Origin: an uncultured Alphaproteobacteria bacterium
GTDB lineage: Bacteria; Pseudomonadota; Alphaproteobacteria; Rickettsiales; UBA1997
Reading direction: 5' to 3'
Assembly (NCBI GenBank): GCA_903879805.1
Contig: CAIRMX010000118.1
Location: forward strand, 1-34,314
Length of the DNA: 34,314 nt
In this document: piece after piece, positions 24,931-32,879 of the stretch
Layout of the letters: every line of letters starts with the position of its first letter
Numbering within the stretch: the stretch's first letter is position 1
Notes under the pieces: model-generated
What the model saw: the letters and a program-made list of their open reading frames with translations, nothing else
Told to the model about the DNA's origin: nothing
Database searches by the model: none
Position numbers and translations under genes: made by a program

Positions 24931-25252
24931 TTTTGCTTTTTTTTGGCTCGAAAAACTTTTCTAAAACCGGAATTGCTTTGCTGGCGTCGCAAGATCCGCA
25001 AACAAAAATGTCGAGTGCGGCGTAATTAATTTCTGGCCAAGTGTGAATGGTAATGTGCGATTCGGCGAGAATTGCCACGCCGGTAATGCCGCAATTTTCT
25101 CCAAAAGAATGTAGTTTAACTTCCAAGACTGTCGCGCCACAAGCAAGAGCTGCCTCGGTTAAGCCTTGGCGAATGTGCTCTAAATCTTGCAAATTTTTGG
25201 CCTCAAAAAAATCGATTAGAAGGTGAGTGCCGGGCGTGAAATTTTTGCTCAT
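24899..25252 (-). CDS. speD: S-adenosylmethionine decarboxylase proenzyme (prokaryotic type)
   Basis: SpeD makes decarboxylated SAM, the aminopropyl donor for polyamines. The 117-residue proenzyme has A-E-S-H-I-T-I-H-T-W-P-E, so it should self-cleave between Glu64 and Ser65 to form the pyruvoyl group. The partner catalytic residues His70 and Cys85 (D-I-F-V-C-G) are present, with G-x-x-C-G-I-T-G at 51-58. Length is normal. Its ATG overlaps the stop of the upstream membrane-protein gene (ATGA), making it the last gene of the minus-strand run. Its aminopropyl acceptor enzyme is likely the membrane SpeE-like protein at 28049-29551. Confidence 0.96.
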   Translation of the reverse strand: MSKNFTPGTHLLIDFFEAKNLQDLEHIRQGLTEAALACGATVLEVKLHSFGENCGITGVAILAESHITIHTWPEINYAALDIFVCGSCDASKAIPVLEKFFEPKKSKIIEQKRGDLN

Positions 25253-26328
25253 GATTTTTCTGACAGATTAAAAAATAAAATTTTCTTCCAATTTTCGTCG
25301 TCTTTTAAGCGCCAAATAAAGGCGTCTAAAATGTAGTGAGTGGCTTGGGGCAGAGCGAGTAGAGGCACTAGCCAAACTAAAAATGCGTCGGATGAAATCG
25401 CTGGAATTTGGAAAATCAATTGGTGTTCGTGCCAAATAAAACCGTCCCACAAAGCTTCTTCCACAAAGGCCAAAAGCAAAATTGCGACGAGGTAAAAAGG
25501 TAATTTTTTGTAAGTAAAAAAGTTTTTTAGCCAAGGAAAAACGTAAGAATTTTTTACTTGAGATTGATTGAAAGAATAGATCCAAATCAAGGCAGAGTAA
25601 GCGACTCCGTGGGCAATAATATTGCTGGCGCTAAAAATTAGGTCGTTGTTGAAAAAAACAATGCCGACAAACCACGAGGCGGCGGTGCTAAAAAGTAGCA
25701 GATTTTTTGGCCAGTTAAAAAATTTAGAGGAGTGCCAAAGAGCAATTTCTTTAATGAAATAAGCTGCAAACACGCCAAAATAAAGGGCTTGTGCGGTGTA
25801 GAAAAAAATTCCCGCGTTAAATGAAAAAAAGTCTCCCTCAATAAACCAGTGAAAATCGCGAGCGTGGCAATGCCAATAAATCAGCGGATAAATTGTCGCT
25901 AAATAAATTGCGGCTTGATCGAGAATTTTAAATTTTTTCGCATCAGCGCGCGCGTAAATCATCAAGAAGCCGTATTGCTGGCGCACGAAATGAAACACCG
26001 CGAAATAAGCAAGCACCCGCCAAAATAACAAAGCGTCAATTGAGTAAAGAAAGCAGCCGACAATCCAAGCTAGTAGCGGGGCTAGGGTGTAGAGTGCTGG
26101 TCTTTTATTTAACTCGTCGCGATCCAAATAAGTGCGAAAAATTGTGCTGTAAACATGTCCGGCGTCAATGGCGACCACTAAGGCAAACCACATCCACAAA
26201 GGCATTTCGCTGAGTGATTGAATTTGCTGATTAAAAATCAAAACCAGCACCGTAATGAAAATTGCAGGGCCGATGATTAGGCCAAGATCAAAGCGGGGCG
26301 AAAAAATCCAAGGTTGGGTTTTGTTCAT
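25249..26328 (-). CDS. Multi-helix membrane protein of unknown function, coupled to speD
   Basis: The 359-residue protein has about eight to nine hydrophobic segments and no recognised family. Polar residues repeat near or within helices: D-A-G-H-V-Y-S-T-I-F-R-T-Y-L-D-R-D-E (residues about 55-72), F-H-F-V-R-Q-Q-Y-G-F, A-H-G-V-A-Y, and P-Q-A-T-H-Y-I-L-D-A-F-I-W-R near the C-terminus. These His/Asp/Arg clusters could bind metal or a head group, but this is only a suggestion. It overlaps speD by four bases and follows the amine-oxidase-like gene after a palindromic repeat. It may be a transporter or membrane enzyme of the polyamine system. Confidence 0.75.
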   Translation of the reverse strand: MNKTQPWIFSPRFDLGLIIGPAIFITVLVLIFNQQIQSLSEMPLWMWFALVVAIDAGHVYSTIFRTYLDRDELNKRPALYTLAPLLAWIVGCFLYSIDALLFWRVLAYFAVFHFVRQQYGFLMIYARADAKKFKILDQAAIYLATIYPLIYWHCHARDFHWFIEGDFFSFNAGIFFYTAQALYFGVFAAYFIKEIALWHSSKFFNWPKNLLLFSTAASWFVGIVFFNNDLIFSASNIIAHGVAYSALIWIYSFNQSQVKNSYVFPWLKNFFTYKKLPFYLVAILLLAFVEEALWDGFIWHEHQLIFQIPAISSDAFLVWLVPLLALPQATHYILDAFIWRLKDDENWKKILFFNLSEKS

Positions 26329-26351
26329 AAATTATTAAGAAAAAAAACTAA

Positions 26352-26449
26352 ATAGGTCCCTTAAGCAAAGGACGAAGTCCGTCGTCGAAGGGCCTGAAAC
26401 TCGGAGCTTCGGGCCCTTCGACGACGCTACGCTTTGCTCAGGGACCTAT
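26352..26449. repeat. Family 2 palindromic repeat overlapping a gene end
   Basis: The 98-base element begins ATAGGTCCC and ends GGGACCTAT. Long arms (GGTCCCTTAAGCAAAG... against CTTTGCTCAGGGACC, and GTCGTCGAAGGGCC against GGGCCCTTCGACGAC) fold into one large hairpin. A small side hairpin GGAC-GAA-GTCC sits in the left arm. It supplies the last codons and the stop of the flavoprotein gene on the minus strand (N-R-S-L-S-K-A, TAG). Confidence 0.93.
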
Positions 26450-28046
26450 TGCCCGTGTAAGATAAAACCTGACGCGATACTTCAACGCTGCGCGTGTAAG
26501 CCTCTTCAAAAATTGAAATTCCGCTCATGTCGGAATTGGCAAAAAATATTGGGGGGTGTTGTTTTAGTGCGTTTTTGCGATCTTTGCCCCAAATAAAACC
26601 TGTTGTCGGACGCACCATTGCGTGGCCCCAGAGTTTTAGGTCTAGGCGTTTTACCGCACCCTTTAATTCGGGGTGAATTGAAAATAATTCGCCAAGAAAA
26701 ATTTTCTGCCATTCTTCGTAGGGGCGCTCGAGGGCTTCTTTTCTGGCTTCAACTGGGTTCAAATGAGTTAGCGGCCAGTAATAAGTAATTACGGTTTGGG
26801 TTGGATTCATTTGTGGAACTTGGTGGGTTGCCACCACGTAGCCAAGTAGTTGGCTGTTAAATGACACATTGTCCCAACTTAAATCTGCGCCAACGCCGCT
26901 AGGCATTTTGTCGAGCGTAATATTTGCCACTGCCCAAGGTGCGTAAGAAAAATTATCGGCAGAAATTTTATCAATAAGGCGACTTGCAATAAAGCGTGGA
27001 GTTGCAACCAGAGCTGCTTTGGCGTTGATGCGCACTGACTGATTTTTTTCTACATCAAAATAATCAACATCCACCGTGCCGTCACTTCGATTGGCAATTT
27101 TGTAGGCCAAAGCGCGATTGGTAATTTGCTTTTTAATTGGCTCTTCCAATTTTTTTGCAAGCCAGCCGTTACCCTCAGGCCAAGTAATTACATTGTCGGA
27201 TGCGGTATTTGCCGCCTTGCCGCAGCGCGCTGCAAAATAATGAATTCCGGCCCAAGCAGAAGTTTCATCCGCCTTCACGCCAAAATCGTCGCGACAGCAA
27301 TAATCCACGTACCACTGCAAATTAACTGAGCTAAAGCCCTGCTGCTGCATCCACTGCGCCATTGTGATTTGGTCGAGTGCCAACCATTTTTTATCTTGAG
27401 AACTTTTGTCGAGCGGAATGGCAAAAACTTTTTTGCCGTCGCGGCCACGCGCTTTTTTGTAATTTTCCATTAAAGCAAAGAAGCGCTGATATTGTTCTTT
27501 CTCATTTTCGTCAATTCCAACTGGCGGCACTAGGCCTTCAAACCATCTGCCGTAAATAAAAAGGCGTTCGTCGGGGTCAGCGCAAATGTAGAATTCATTG
27601 TAAATTGGTAGGCCGTTTTTGTAGCCGGTAATTATTCCAAGATCTTCAAAAAGTTTTTTTACTTCGGTGGATTCATCAGTGAGAAGCGGCACGTAGTGGG
27701 CGCCCCAAGGGTAGGCCGAGATTTCATTTTTGCCGCTTGAGGAGTTGCCGCCCGTTTCTTTTTCTAAATCAAGTAGCGTAAAATTGGTCAGACCAGATTT
27801 GAAGAAGTTGTATCCCGCGCCAAGCCCCGCAATGCCGCCGCCAATAATTACGGCGTCTTTTTTTAGGAAAATTGTTGGAGCAGGAAAGGTGTCGCCACGC
27901 AATTTGTGGCCGATGTGGGAAGAGGCGCCGAGAATTTCTCCCGTTATTTTTTTTTCAGAAAAAACTTTTTTAAAGGCAGGGGTTAAACCAAGAGCCAAAG
28001 CAGATGCGGCGCTTCCTGCAATAAATTTTCGCCGCGTGATTTTCAT
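26427..28046 (-). CDS. Tat-exported amine-oxidase-like FAD flavoprotein
   Basis: The 539-residue protein starts with a twin-arginine signal, M-K-I-T-R-R-K-F-I-A-G-S-A-A, so it should be exported folded with its cofactor. A dinucleotide-binding A-V-I-I-G-G-G-I-A-G-L-G-A-G (about 65-78) and the following acidic strand end (L-L-D-L-E) indicate FAD binding of the amine-oxidase/phytoene-desaturase superfamily. The end A-N-S-D-M-S-G-I-S-I-F-E-E-A fits the second FAD segment. Substrate is unknown; a polyamine is plausible from context. The ATG at 28046, two bases after the SpeE-like stop, is chosen over one nine codons upstream because it puts the RR motif at residues 5-6. The C-terminus is encoded by a repeat. 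Confidence 0.82.
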   Translation of the reverse strand: MKITRRKFIAGSAASALALGLTPAFKKVFSEKKITGEILGASSHIGHKLRGDTFPAPTIFLKKDAVIIGGGIAGLGAGYNFFKSGLTNFTLLDLEKETGGNSSSGKNEISAYPWGAHYVPLLTDESTEVKKLFEDLGIITGYKNGLPIYNEFYICADPDERLFIYGRWFEGLVPPVGIDENEKEQYQRFFALMENYKKARGRDGKKVFAIPLDKSSQDKKWLALDQITMAQWMQQQGFSSVNLQWYVDYCCRDDFGVKADETSAWAGIHYFAARCGKAANTASDNVITWPEGNGWLAKKLEEPIKKQITNRALAYKIANRSDGTVDVDYFDVEKNQSVRINAKAALVATPRFIASRLIDKISADNFSYAPWAVANITLDKMPSGVGADLSWDNVSFNSQLLGYVVATHQVPQMNPTQTVITYYWPLTHLNPVEARKEALERPYEEWQKIFLGELFSIHPELKGAVKRLDLKLWGHAMVRPTTGFIWGKDRKNALKQHPPIFFANSDMSGISIFEEAYTRSVEVSRQVLSYTGNRSLSKA

Positions 28047-28048
28047 CT

Positions 28049-29551
28049 CTAATAAATCAAATATTTTGACCATTCTTCGTCAAAATATCTGACTAAAACT
28101 TGGTCGTCGAGGCGCTGAATTTTGGTGCTGATTTGCGACATGTCGCTTGCGAAGTGAAACATTTGGTTGCTGGTTTCAAGGCTGATGTAGCGCAAGTTTG
28201 CAGGATATTTTTGCGGCGCAATGTAGGGCTTAATTGAAGCAATGACAAAGCCCCATTCGCCAAAAGAGGGCACGAAAGTGTGGTAGGGCGCGGTGTAAAA
28301 TCCGGCGGCGTTTAACGTGTTGTTAACGCACCAAAATGATTTTCTAGCAACCAAGGGAGAAGTGCTTTGCACTACAGCCAGCGAGTCGCGCGACATGATG
28401 TTTTTTAGCTGTTTGAAAAATGAAATTGAATAAAGTTTGCCCACCGAAAAATTGGAAGGATCTGGCACGTCAATAATTAAAGCGTCAAAAGTGCTGCCTT
28501 GAGCTTCTTTCAACCACAAAAAAGCGTCGCGATTAATTACGGTAAGTTTTTTTGAGAGCAGCGCATTTTGATTGAGGTTGGTGAGAATTTGATTTGAGGA
28601 AAAAAGCCGCGTCATTGCGGGGTCAAGATCAACCAATGTTACTTTTTCAACTGACGGATATTTCAAAATTTCGCGCAAAGCCAAACCGTCGCCGCCGCCA
28701 ATGATTAAAATATTTTTCGGGTTTTTAAGTGCCGACATTACGGGGTGAACCAAAGCTTCGTGGTAGCGGTATTCGTCGAGCGAGCTGAATTGCAAATTGG
28801 AGTTTAGAAAAAGTCGTAAATCGTCTTTTTGTTTGGTGATGATTATTCTTTGATAGGGCGTGGATTCAGAGAAAATAATGCTGCCCGAGTAGGCCGAGCT
28901 TTCAGAAATGCTCATTATTTTTTCGCTGTAGCAAAAGCCCAACATTAAAAAGATCAGCGAAATAATGGCGAAAGCTTGGTTTAAATAGGCGTGTTTGAAA
29001 TCTTTTTTGAGAGCGTAAATTAGCCAAATCGCAACCAAAACATTTAAAATGCCAAACATGAAACTAGATTTTACTAGCCCCAAATGCGGCACTAAAACTA
29101 GCGGAAAAACGATTGAGGCAAAAAGTGCGCCGATGTAGTCGAAGGTGAAAACTTTGGAGACTAAATCTTTGAATTCGAAACGGTCTTTTAAGATGCGAAG
29201 CAGCAGCGGAATTTCAATGCCCACCAAAATGCCAATGACGCCAACCACAAAATAAAGCAGTAAGCGAAAAGAATAAACGTGATCAAACAGCAAGAAAAGC
29301 AGCGCCGCAGAAGAGCCGCCGATGAGGCCAACCAAAATTTCAACCCGAATAAATAGGTTCAAAAGATTGCGCTCGGCGTAACGCGAAAACCACGAACCAA
29401 TGCCCATGGCAAAAAGATAACAGCCAATGATTGTGGAAAATTGGGTGATTGAGTCACCCAAAAGATAACTGGCGAGAGTGCCGGCAATCAGCTCGTAGAT
29501 TAGGCCACAAGTGGCGATTACGAAAACCGAGATGAAGAGGAGTAGGGCCAT
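28049..29551 (-). CDS. Membrane-bound spermidine-synthase-like aminopropyltransferase
   Basis: Residues 1 to about 207 form about seven transmembrane helices; residues about 220-430 are a SpeE-like methyltransferase-fold domain. It has I-I-G-G-G-D-G (283-289), the V-D-L-D strand end at 307-310, and the catalytic region I-I-D-V-P-D-P-S-N, followed by K-L-Y-S. Soluble SpeE moves an aminopropyl group from decarboxylated SAM to putrescine; membrane-fused relatives occur widely, for example SpeE2 of Pseudomonas aeruginosa, linked to surface spermidine. The ATG at 29551 is two bases after the DUF350 stop and is preferred to an upstream in-frame ATG at 29608, which lies inside DUF350. The acceptor is unknown. 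Confidence 0.88.
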   Translation of the reverse strand: MALLLFISVFVIATCGLIYELIAGTLASYLLGDSITQFSTIIGCYLFAMGIGSWFSRYAERNLLNLFIRVEILVGLIGGSSAALLFLLFDHVYSFRLLLYFVVGVIGILVGIEIPLLLRILKDRFEFKDLVSKVFTFDYIGALFASIVFPLVLVPHLGLVKSSFMFGILNVLVAIWLIYALKKDFKHAYLNQAFAIISLIFLMLGFCYSEKIMSISESSAYSGSIIFSESTPYQRIIITKQKDDLRLFLNSNLQFSSLDEYRYHEALVHPVMSALKNPKNILIIGGGDGLALREILKYPSVEKVTLVDLDPAMTRLFSSNQILTNLNQNALLSKKLTVINRDAFLWLKEAQGSTFDALIIDVPDPSNFSVGKLYSISFFKQLKNIMSRDSLAVVQSTSPLVARKSFWCVNNTLNAAGFYTAPYHTFVPSFGEWGFVIASIKPYIAPQKYPANLRYISLETSNQMFHFASDMSQISTKIQRLDDQVLVRYFDEEWSKYLIY

Positions 29552-29553
29552 TT

Positions 29554-29781
29554 TTAGCCGTGGATGGCTGAAGAAATGATTAGCGCAATGCCGATCACCA
29601 CGCCGCACATGAAAATTCCCAGCGCCACGTTTTGTTTTTCGACCAGCTCTTTCCAGATGCTGACTTTTGGTGTGAGCACATCAAACAAGACGAAGCTAAT
29701 AATAAAAATTAACAGGCCGATTAAGGTGTAGAGCAAAGAGCCTACAACATATTTCATTTCGATTAGTTCCATGATTCCCAT
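29554..29781 (-). CDS. DUF350 (YjfL-like) small membrane protein
   Basis: The 75-residue protein has two transmembrane helices (about residues 12-34 and 50-73) and one copy of the DUF350 pattern. That pattern is L-L-Y-T-L-I-G-L, then D-V-L-T-P, then V-E-K-Q-N-V-A-L-G-I and V-I-G-I-A-L-I-I-S-S-A-I-H. Escherichia coli YjfL has two such units, so this is the one-unit form. Biochemical function is not known; the family repeatedly occurs beside SPFH/PspA-type membrane-stress proteins and ATP-grasp or polyamine enzymes. A strong AGGAG overlaps the stop of the 45-residue gene upstream. Confidence 0.9.
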   Translation of the reverse strand: MGIMELIEMKYVVGSLLYTLIGLLIFIISFVLFDVLTPKVSIWKELVEKQNVALGIFMCGVVIGIALIISSAIHG

Positions 29782-29789
29782 ATTTACTC

Positions 29790-29927
29790 CTATTTGTGAT
29801 ATTGTTTGGCGGATTTAGATGCTGTTTGAGTGCCGTTCAAAAAGCTTAGAAAAGTGTAGTTCTTGTAGGTGGCAAAACTTGCCCACAGAGCAATGATGGT
29901 GCAGTAAATACTAAATTTTATGGGCAT
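29790..29927 (-). CDS. 45-residue single-pass membrane peptide in the SPFH/polyamine operon
   Basis: This short frame fits exactly in the gap between the large DUF4178 gene and DUF350. It starts with ATG (29925-29927), has a good GAGGA ribosome-binding site seven bases upstream, and stops at TAG (29790-29792), which forms part of the next gene's ribosome-binding site. The peptide begins M-P-I-K-F-S-I-Y-C-T-I-I-A-L-W-A and has one hydrophobic helix (residues about 5-20), then a polar basic tail. No family is recognised. Position and ribosome-binding site support translation. Confidence 0.72.
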   Translation of the reverse strand: MPIKFSIYCTIIALWASFATYKNYTFLSFLNGTQTASKSAKQYHK

Positions 29928-29940
29928 TATTAAGTCCTCA

Positions 29941-31200
29941 TTATTTTGAGCGTTCGATAAGATTGCTATTCTCCCAGCGTCTTGCTTCGAAACTTCTTAT
30001 TTTAGAAAAAAGAATCAGCGGATAGGTGAAAATTAATCCGACGGCGATCCAGAAATTTCCCCAATAAGGCACGTCGCGTTTTATCAAAGTTGATAATTGT
30101 AAGCCCGAATAAGCCAGCCCGTCATATTCCAACAACAGCTCGTAATTGCCTTGGGGAATAAGGGCAGTGATGGTTGATTTGGTTTGGCCACCTTCGCTCC
30201 AGTTGCCGTCGCTGTCGCGCCCGTGATAATATTCGATTGCTTGTGAGACGTTGAAGGTTTCGTCAGTTTGAGAATTTACCAAAGAAAAATTCAATTCAGC
30301 CCAGTTGTTGTCGACCGGAACCGAGCTTGTAAATTTTAGGTTACCATCTTTTGGTAGGCTAATATCTGCAATTTTAGTGGCGGTGTTTTTGTTAAATGAT
30401 CCAAGGCCAAAACTGATATTTTTCACCTCGGCATTATCGCGAGTGATGTTTATTAAAATTTGCAGCAGCAAAAGAATCGTAAAAGCAATGAAGGCAGCTT
30501 TGATCAATGCTTTGAAGTTTTGTCCGTAGGGCGAGGGCTGGTTGCAAGCAATACCAATTGGGTCGTACAGTGATCCTAATTTAAACGCATCTTGAACTTC
30601 TTTAACTAAAAGATACTGGCATTGCGAGACGTTCATTTCTTCTTTTAGCCCTTCAGTTGAAATCATGAAAGGTGGCGCGATGTAATCACAAACCTGCGCG
30701 TAGTCGCCTTTTTTTATGCGCCAGTAAAACTCACCTTTAACATATTCAACGATTGCCACACCGGTGAGAAATGGAACGTAATGTTGGTCCTCAAAATCAA
30801 AACTTGCGCCCCTATCAATGCCTTCAATGTTGCGCTGTATTACTTTTGCAAAACTCCAATGCCCGGCAGACTGAATCAAAAAGCGAAAGCCGTGGTAAGG
30901 GTTGTAGAGCAAATATTCTTCCCACTTGTAACCGTCGCCATCATTTTTGCGAACAAAGCCAATTGCTTCCCAAGTGACGCCAAAAAGCGTGCCGCGCGCG
31001 CCAATTTCAATAGTGGTTGGGATGATTCTTTTATTAGCCTTTTCGATAATTTGGTAATTGTCGTTTTTGACATCAATCACCGAAGAGCAGCTGTTGCAGA
31101 TTGCTGTAATCGCGTGACCAAGAGATTTGATTAAAATATTACTGCCGCAAGCAGGGCAGTTAAAAATTTTCGGATTTTGTGCAGCAGAATTTTCGATCAC
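29941..31200 (-). CDS. Large DUF4178 protein with zinc ribbon and two membrane helices
   Basis: The 419-residue protein begins with a zinc ribbon (C15, C18, C35, C38). A DUF4178 region follows (G-A-R-G-T-L-F-G-V-T-W-E-A-I-G-F, then K-W-E-E-Y-L-L-Y-N and G-F-R-F-L). Then come a membrane helix (L-I-K-A-A-F-I-A-F-T-I-L-L-L-L), a beta-rich loop of about 130 residues, and a second helix near the C-terminus. Both ends are therefore probably cytoplasmic. The start chosen is GTG at 31200: it overlaps the upstream stop as GTGA and has GGAGG four bases before it. The longer ATG start at 31245 would overlap by 49 bases. Function of DUF4178 is unknown. Confidence 0.83.
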   Translation of the reverse strand: MIENSAAQNPKIFNCPACGSNILIKSLGHAITAICNSCSSVIDVKNDNYQIIEKANKRIIPTTIEIGARGTLFGVTWEAIGFVRKNDGDGYKWEEYLLYNPYHGFRFLIQSAGHWSFAKVIQRNIEGIDRGASFDFEDQHYVPFLTGVAIVEYVKGEFYWRIKKGDYAQVCDYIAPPFMISTEGLKEEMNVSQCQYLLVKEVQDAFKLGSLYDPIGIACNQPSPYGQNFKALIKAAFIAFTILLLLQILINITRDNAEVKNISFGLGSFNKNTATKIADISLPKDGNLKFTSSVPVDNNWAELNFSLVNSQTDETFNVSQAIEYYHGRDSDGNWSEGGQTKSTITALIPQGNYELLLEYDGLAYSGLQLSTLIKRDVPYWGNFWIAVGLIFTYPLILFSKIRSFEARRWENSNLIERSK

Positions 31201-31832
31201 CAACCCTCCAAAATGCGAAAGTTTTGGCAGTGTAAATTTTCCCACTCAACGTAGCGCCCAAGATAAACGCGGCGCTGATTATTTTCGATTTCAATTGAGG
31301 CGAATTCGCCGGATTTTCCCACCAAATCAAGCGATTTGGTTTTGCGACCCTTGGGTGCAACAAAAGGCAATTCACCTTCGCAGCCAACGCAAGTAGCTTC
31401 TTTAATGTCGACAATTTTTAAGAGGCTGTCGTGGAATTTTAGAAATGATCCAACTGGAAGAGAGTCGAGATTTTTTTCTTTGAGCTCTTCATTTTCTTCA
31501 ATTTCAAAACTCACCGCGTAAAAGCCTTGTGCTTCAGCCAGCCAACCTCTGCGACCGTCTTCGCTGAGAATGCACCATTCATTCCAATAGCCATCCTCCC
31601 AAGATAATTTCATGCGGCCGATAATGCCAAAGCCCACGCCGTCAAACTTGCCTTGAGTGCCAATTTGAAACGGGCTCATGTCTTGCGGCAGCGCGGACAT
31701 GGTGCCAATTGACTCCACGTCTAAATCGCGACGCACCACCATCGAGCTGCAATATTTACAAACCGCGTAAACCGATAGGCTCGATTGGAAAGTAATGCTG
31801 GCGCCGCACGAAGGGCAGTTGCAACTCTTCAT
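31197..31832 (-). CDS. Small zinc-ribbon DUF4178 protein
   Basis: The 211-residue soluble protein has a zinc ribbon (C6, C9, C25, C28) and then a DUF4178 domain: I-G-T-Q-G-K-F-D-G-V-G-F-G-I-I-G-R, Y-W-N-E-W-C-I-L, and G-W-L-A-E-A-Q-G. A second C-V-G-C pair lies near 149. It begins four bases after the SPFH gene and overlaps the large DUF4178 gene by GTGA, so all three are surely co-translated. Two different DUF4178 proteins in tandem suggest a hetero-complex. No catalytic motif is visible. Confidence 0.86.
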   Translation of the reverse strand: MKSCNCPSCGASITFQSSLSVYAVCKYCSSMVVRRDLDVESIGTMSALPQDMSPFQIGTQGKFDGVGFGIIGRMKLSWEDGYWNEWCILSEDGRRGWLAEAQGFYAVSFEIEENEELKEKNLDSLPVGSFLKFHDSLLKIVDIKEATCVGCEGELPFVAPKGRKTKSLDLVGKSGEFASIEIENNQRRVYLGRYVEWENLHCQNFRILEGW

Positions 31833-31836
31833 TTAG

Positions 31837-32823
31837 CTATTTGATTTTGGATAATAATTCGGCTTTTTTGGCGTCAAATTCTTGTTGGGTCAGAATGCCT
31901 TTAGTGTGAAGTTCTCCTAGTTTTTCCAACATTTTGATCGGGTCTTCTTGCGGGGCTGCAACATTATTTTGCGCCATATTTTGCATCATGGTTTGTCCTA
32001 AAACTGCGCCAGCTCCAATTGCAACGCCAGCTCCCGCCGCACCATTTTGATTGGCTGCAGCAATTGAAATAGAATCAGCGCTTTGAAATTGAGTGTATTT
32101 TTGTAAATCTCCAACAATTCGCATTGAGCTTGATTTATCTAAATGTTTTTCAAGCTCTTCGGGTAGCGACAAGTTTTGCACGTAAAAACTGCGAAGCTCC
32201 AAACCGTAATTTAAAAATGCTGGCGCGATTGCTTCTTGAAGTTTTTGCGAAAAAGCACCTAGGTTTGCAGCCATGTCAATAAAGGCTACGTCGCTCTTGC
32301 TTAAGAATTCTGAAATTGAAGTTAAAATGATCGACTTCAATTGCCCTTCAACATTTTGCACCGAATATTTTTCAGCGGTGCCGCAAAGTTTAGTCCAGAA
32401 AGTTTCAATATTTGTAATGGCGTAAGAATAGCTGCCGAAAGAGCGAATACGCAGCGCACCAAATTCTTTGTCGCGAATTGTAATTGGTTGTGTGGTGCCC
32501 CATTTTTGATCAAGCTGCTCAAGCGCGCTGAAGAAATAAACGTCAGATTTGAACGGAGATTCGAAAAATTTATCCCAATTTTTTAGCGAAGTTAAAATTG
32601 GTAAAGTGTTGGTTTTAAGAGTGTAGGTGCCCGGTAAAAATCGATCGGCAAATTTTCCTTCGTTGAAAAACACCGCCATCTGAGTTGGTCGCACAATCAG
32701 CTGCGAACCATTCTGAATTTCCATGTCATACATTGGGTAGCGATAGGCTAGCACACCGCTTTCAGACTCGGTCCATTGAATGACGTCAACAAATTGTTTG
32801 GAGATAAAATTTTTCAGACTCAT
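31837..32823 (-). CDS. SPFH/band-7 protein (YdjI-like) with C-terminal SHOCT domain
   Basis: The 328-residue protein matches the SPFH branch sometimes named virion core protein-like or YdjI. It shows the start F-I-S-K-Q-F-V-D-V-I-Q-W, then V-R-P-T-Q-M-A-V-F-F-N-E-G-K, L-P-G-T-Y-T-L, and I-R-S-F-G-S-Y-S-Y. A Gly/Ala-rich linker (about 255-275) leads to a SHOCT domain at about 293-327 (L-G-E-L-H-T-K-G-I-L-T-Q-Q-E-F-D). SPFH proteins form oligomeric scaffolds on membranes. It is the first gene of the minus-strand run. No clear ribosome-binding site precedes the ATG; a CT-rich leader does. Confidence 0.9.
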   Translation of the reverse strand: MSLKNFISKQFVDVIQWTESESGVLAYRYPMYDMEIQNGSQLIVRPTQMAVFFNEGKFADRFLPGTYTLKTNTLPILTSLKNWDKFFESPFKSDVYFFSALEQLDQKWGTTQPITIRDKEFGALRIRSFGSYSYAITNIETFWTKLCGTAEKYSVQNVEGQLKSIILTSISEFLSKSDVAFIDMAANLGAFSQKLQEAIAPAFLNYGLELRSFYVQNLSLPEELEKHLDKSSSMRIVGDLQKYTQFQSADSISIAAANQNGAAGAGVAIGAGAVLGQTMMQNMAQNNVAAPQEDPIKMLEKLGELHTKGILTQQEFDAKKAELLSKIK

Positions 32824-32879
32824 GGGAATTTTAAAAAAAGTTTTACGAGGGGTTGGAGGGGTTTTTTTCTTTTGTTGGG

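Noticed and set aside
29552..29608. Longer N-terminus for the SpeE-like protein
   Set aside because: The 19 extra residues are basic and polar and lie within the DUF350 gene; the ATG at 29551 leads straight into the first helix.
31201..31245. ATG start for the large DUF4178 protein at 31245
   Set aside because: It would overlap the preceding gene by 49 bases. GTG at 31200 has a well-placed GGAGG and the usual four-base overlap.
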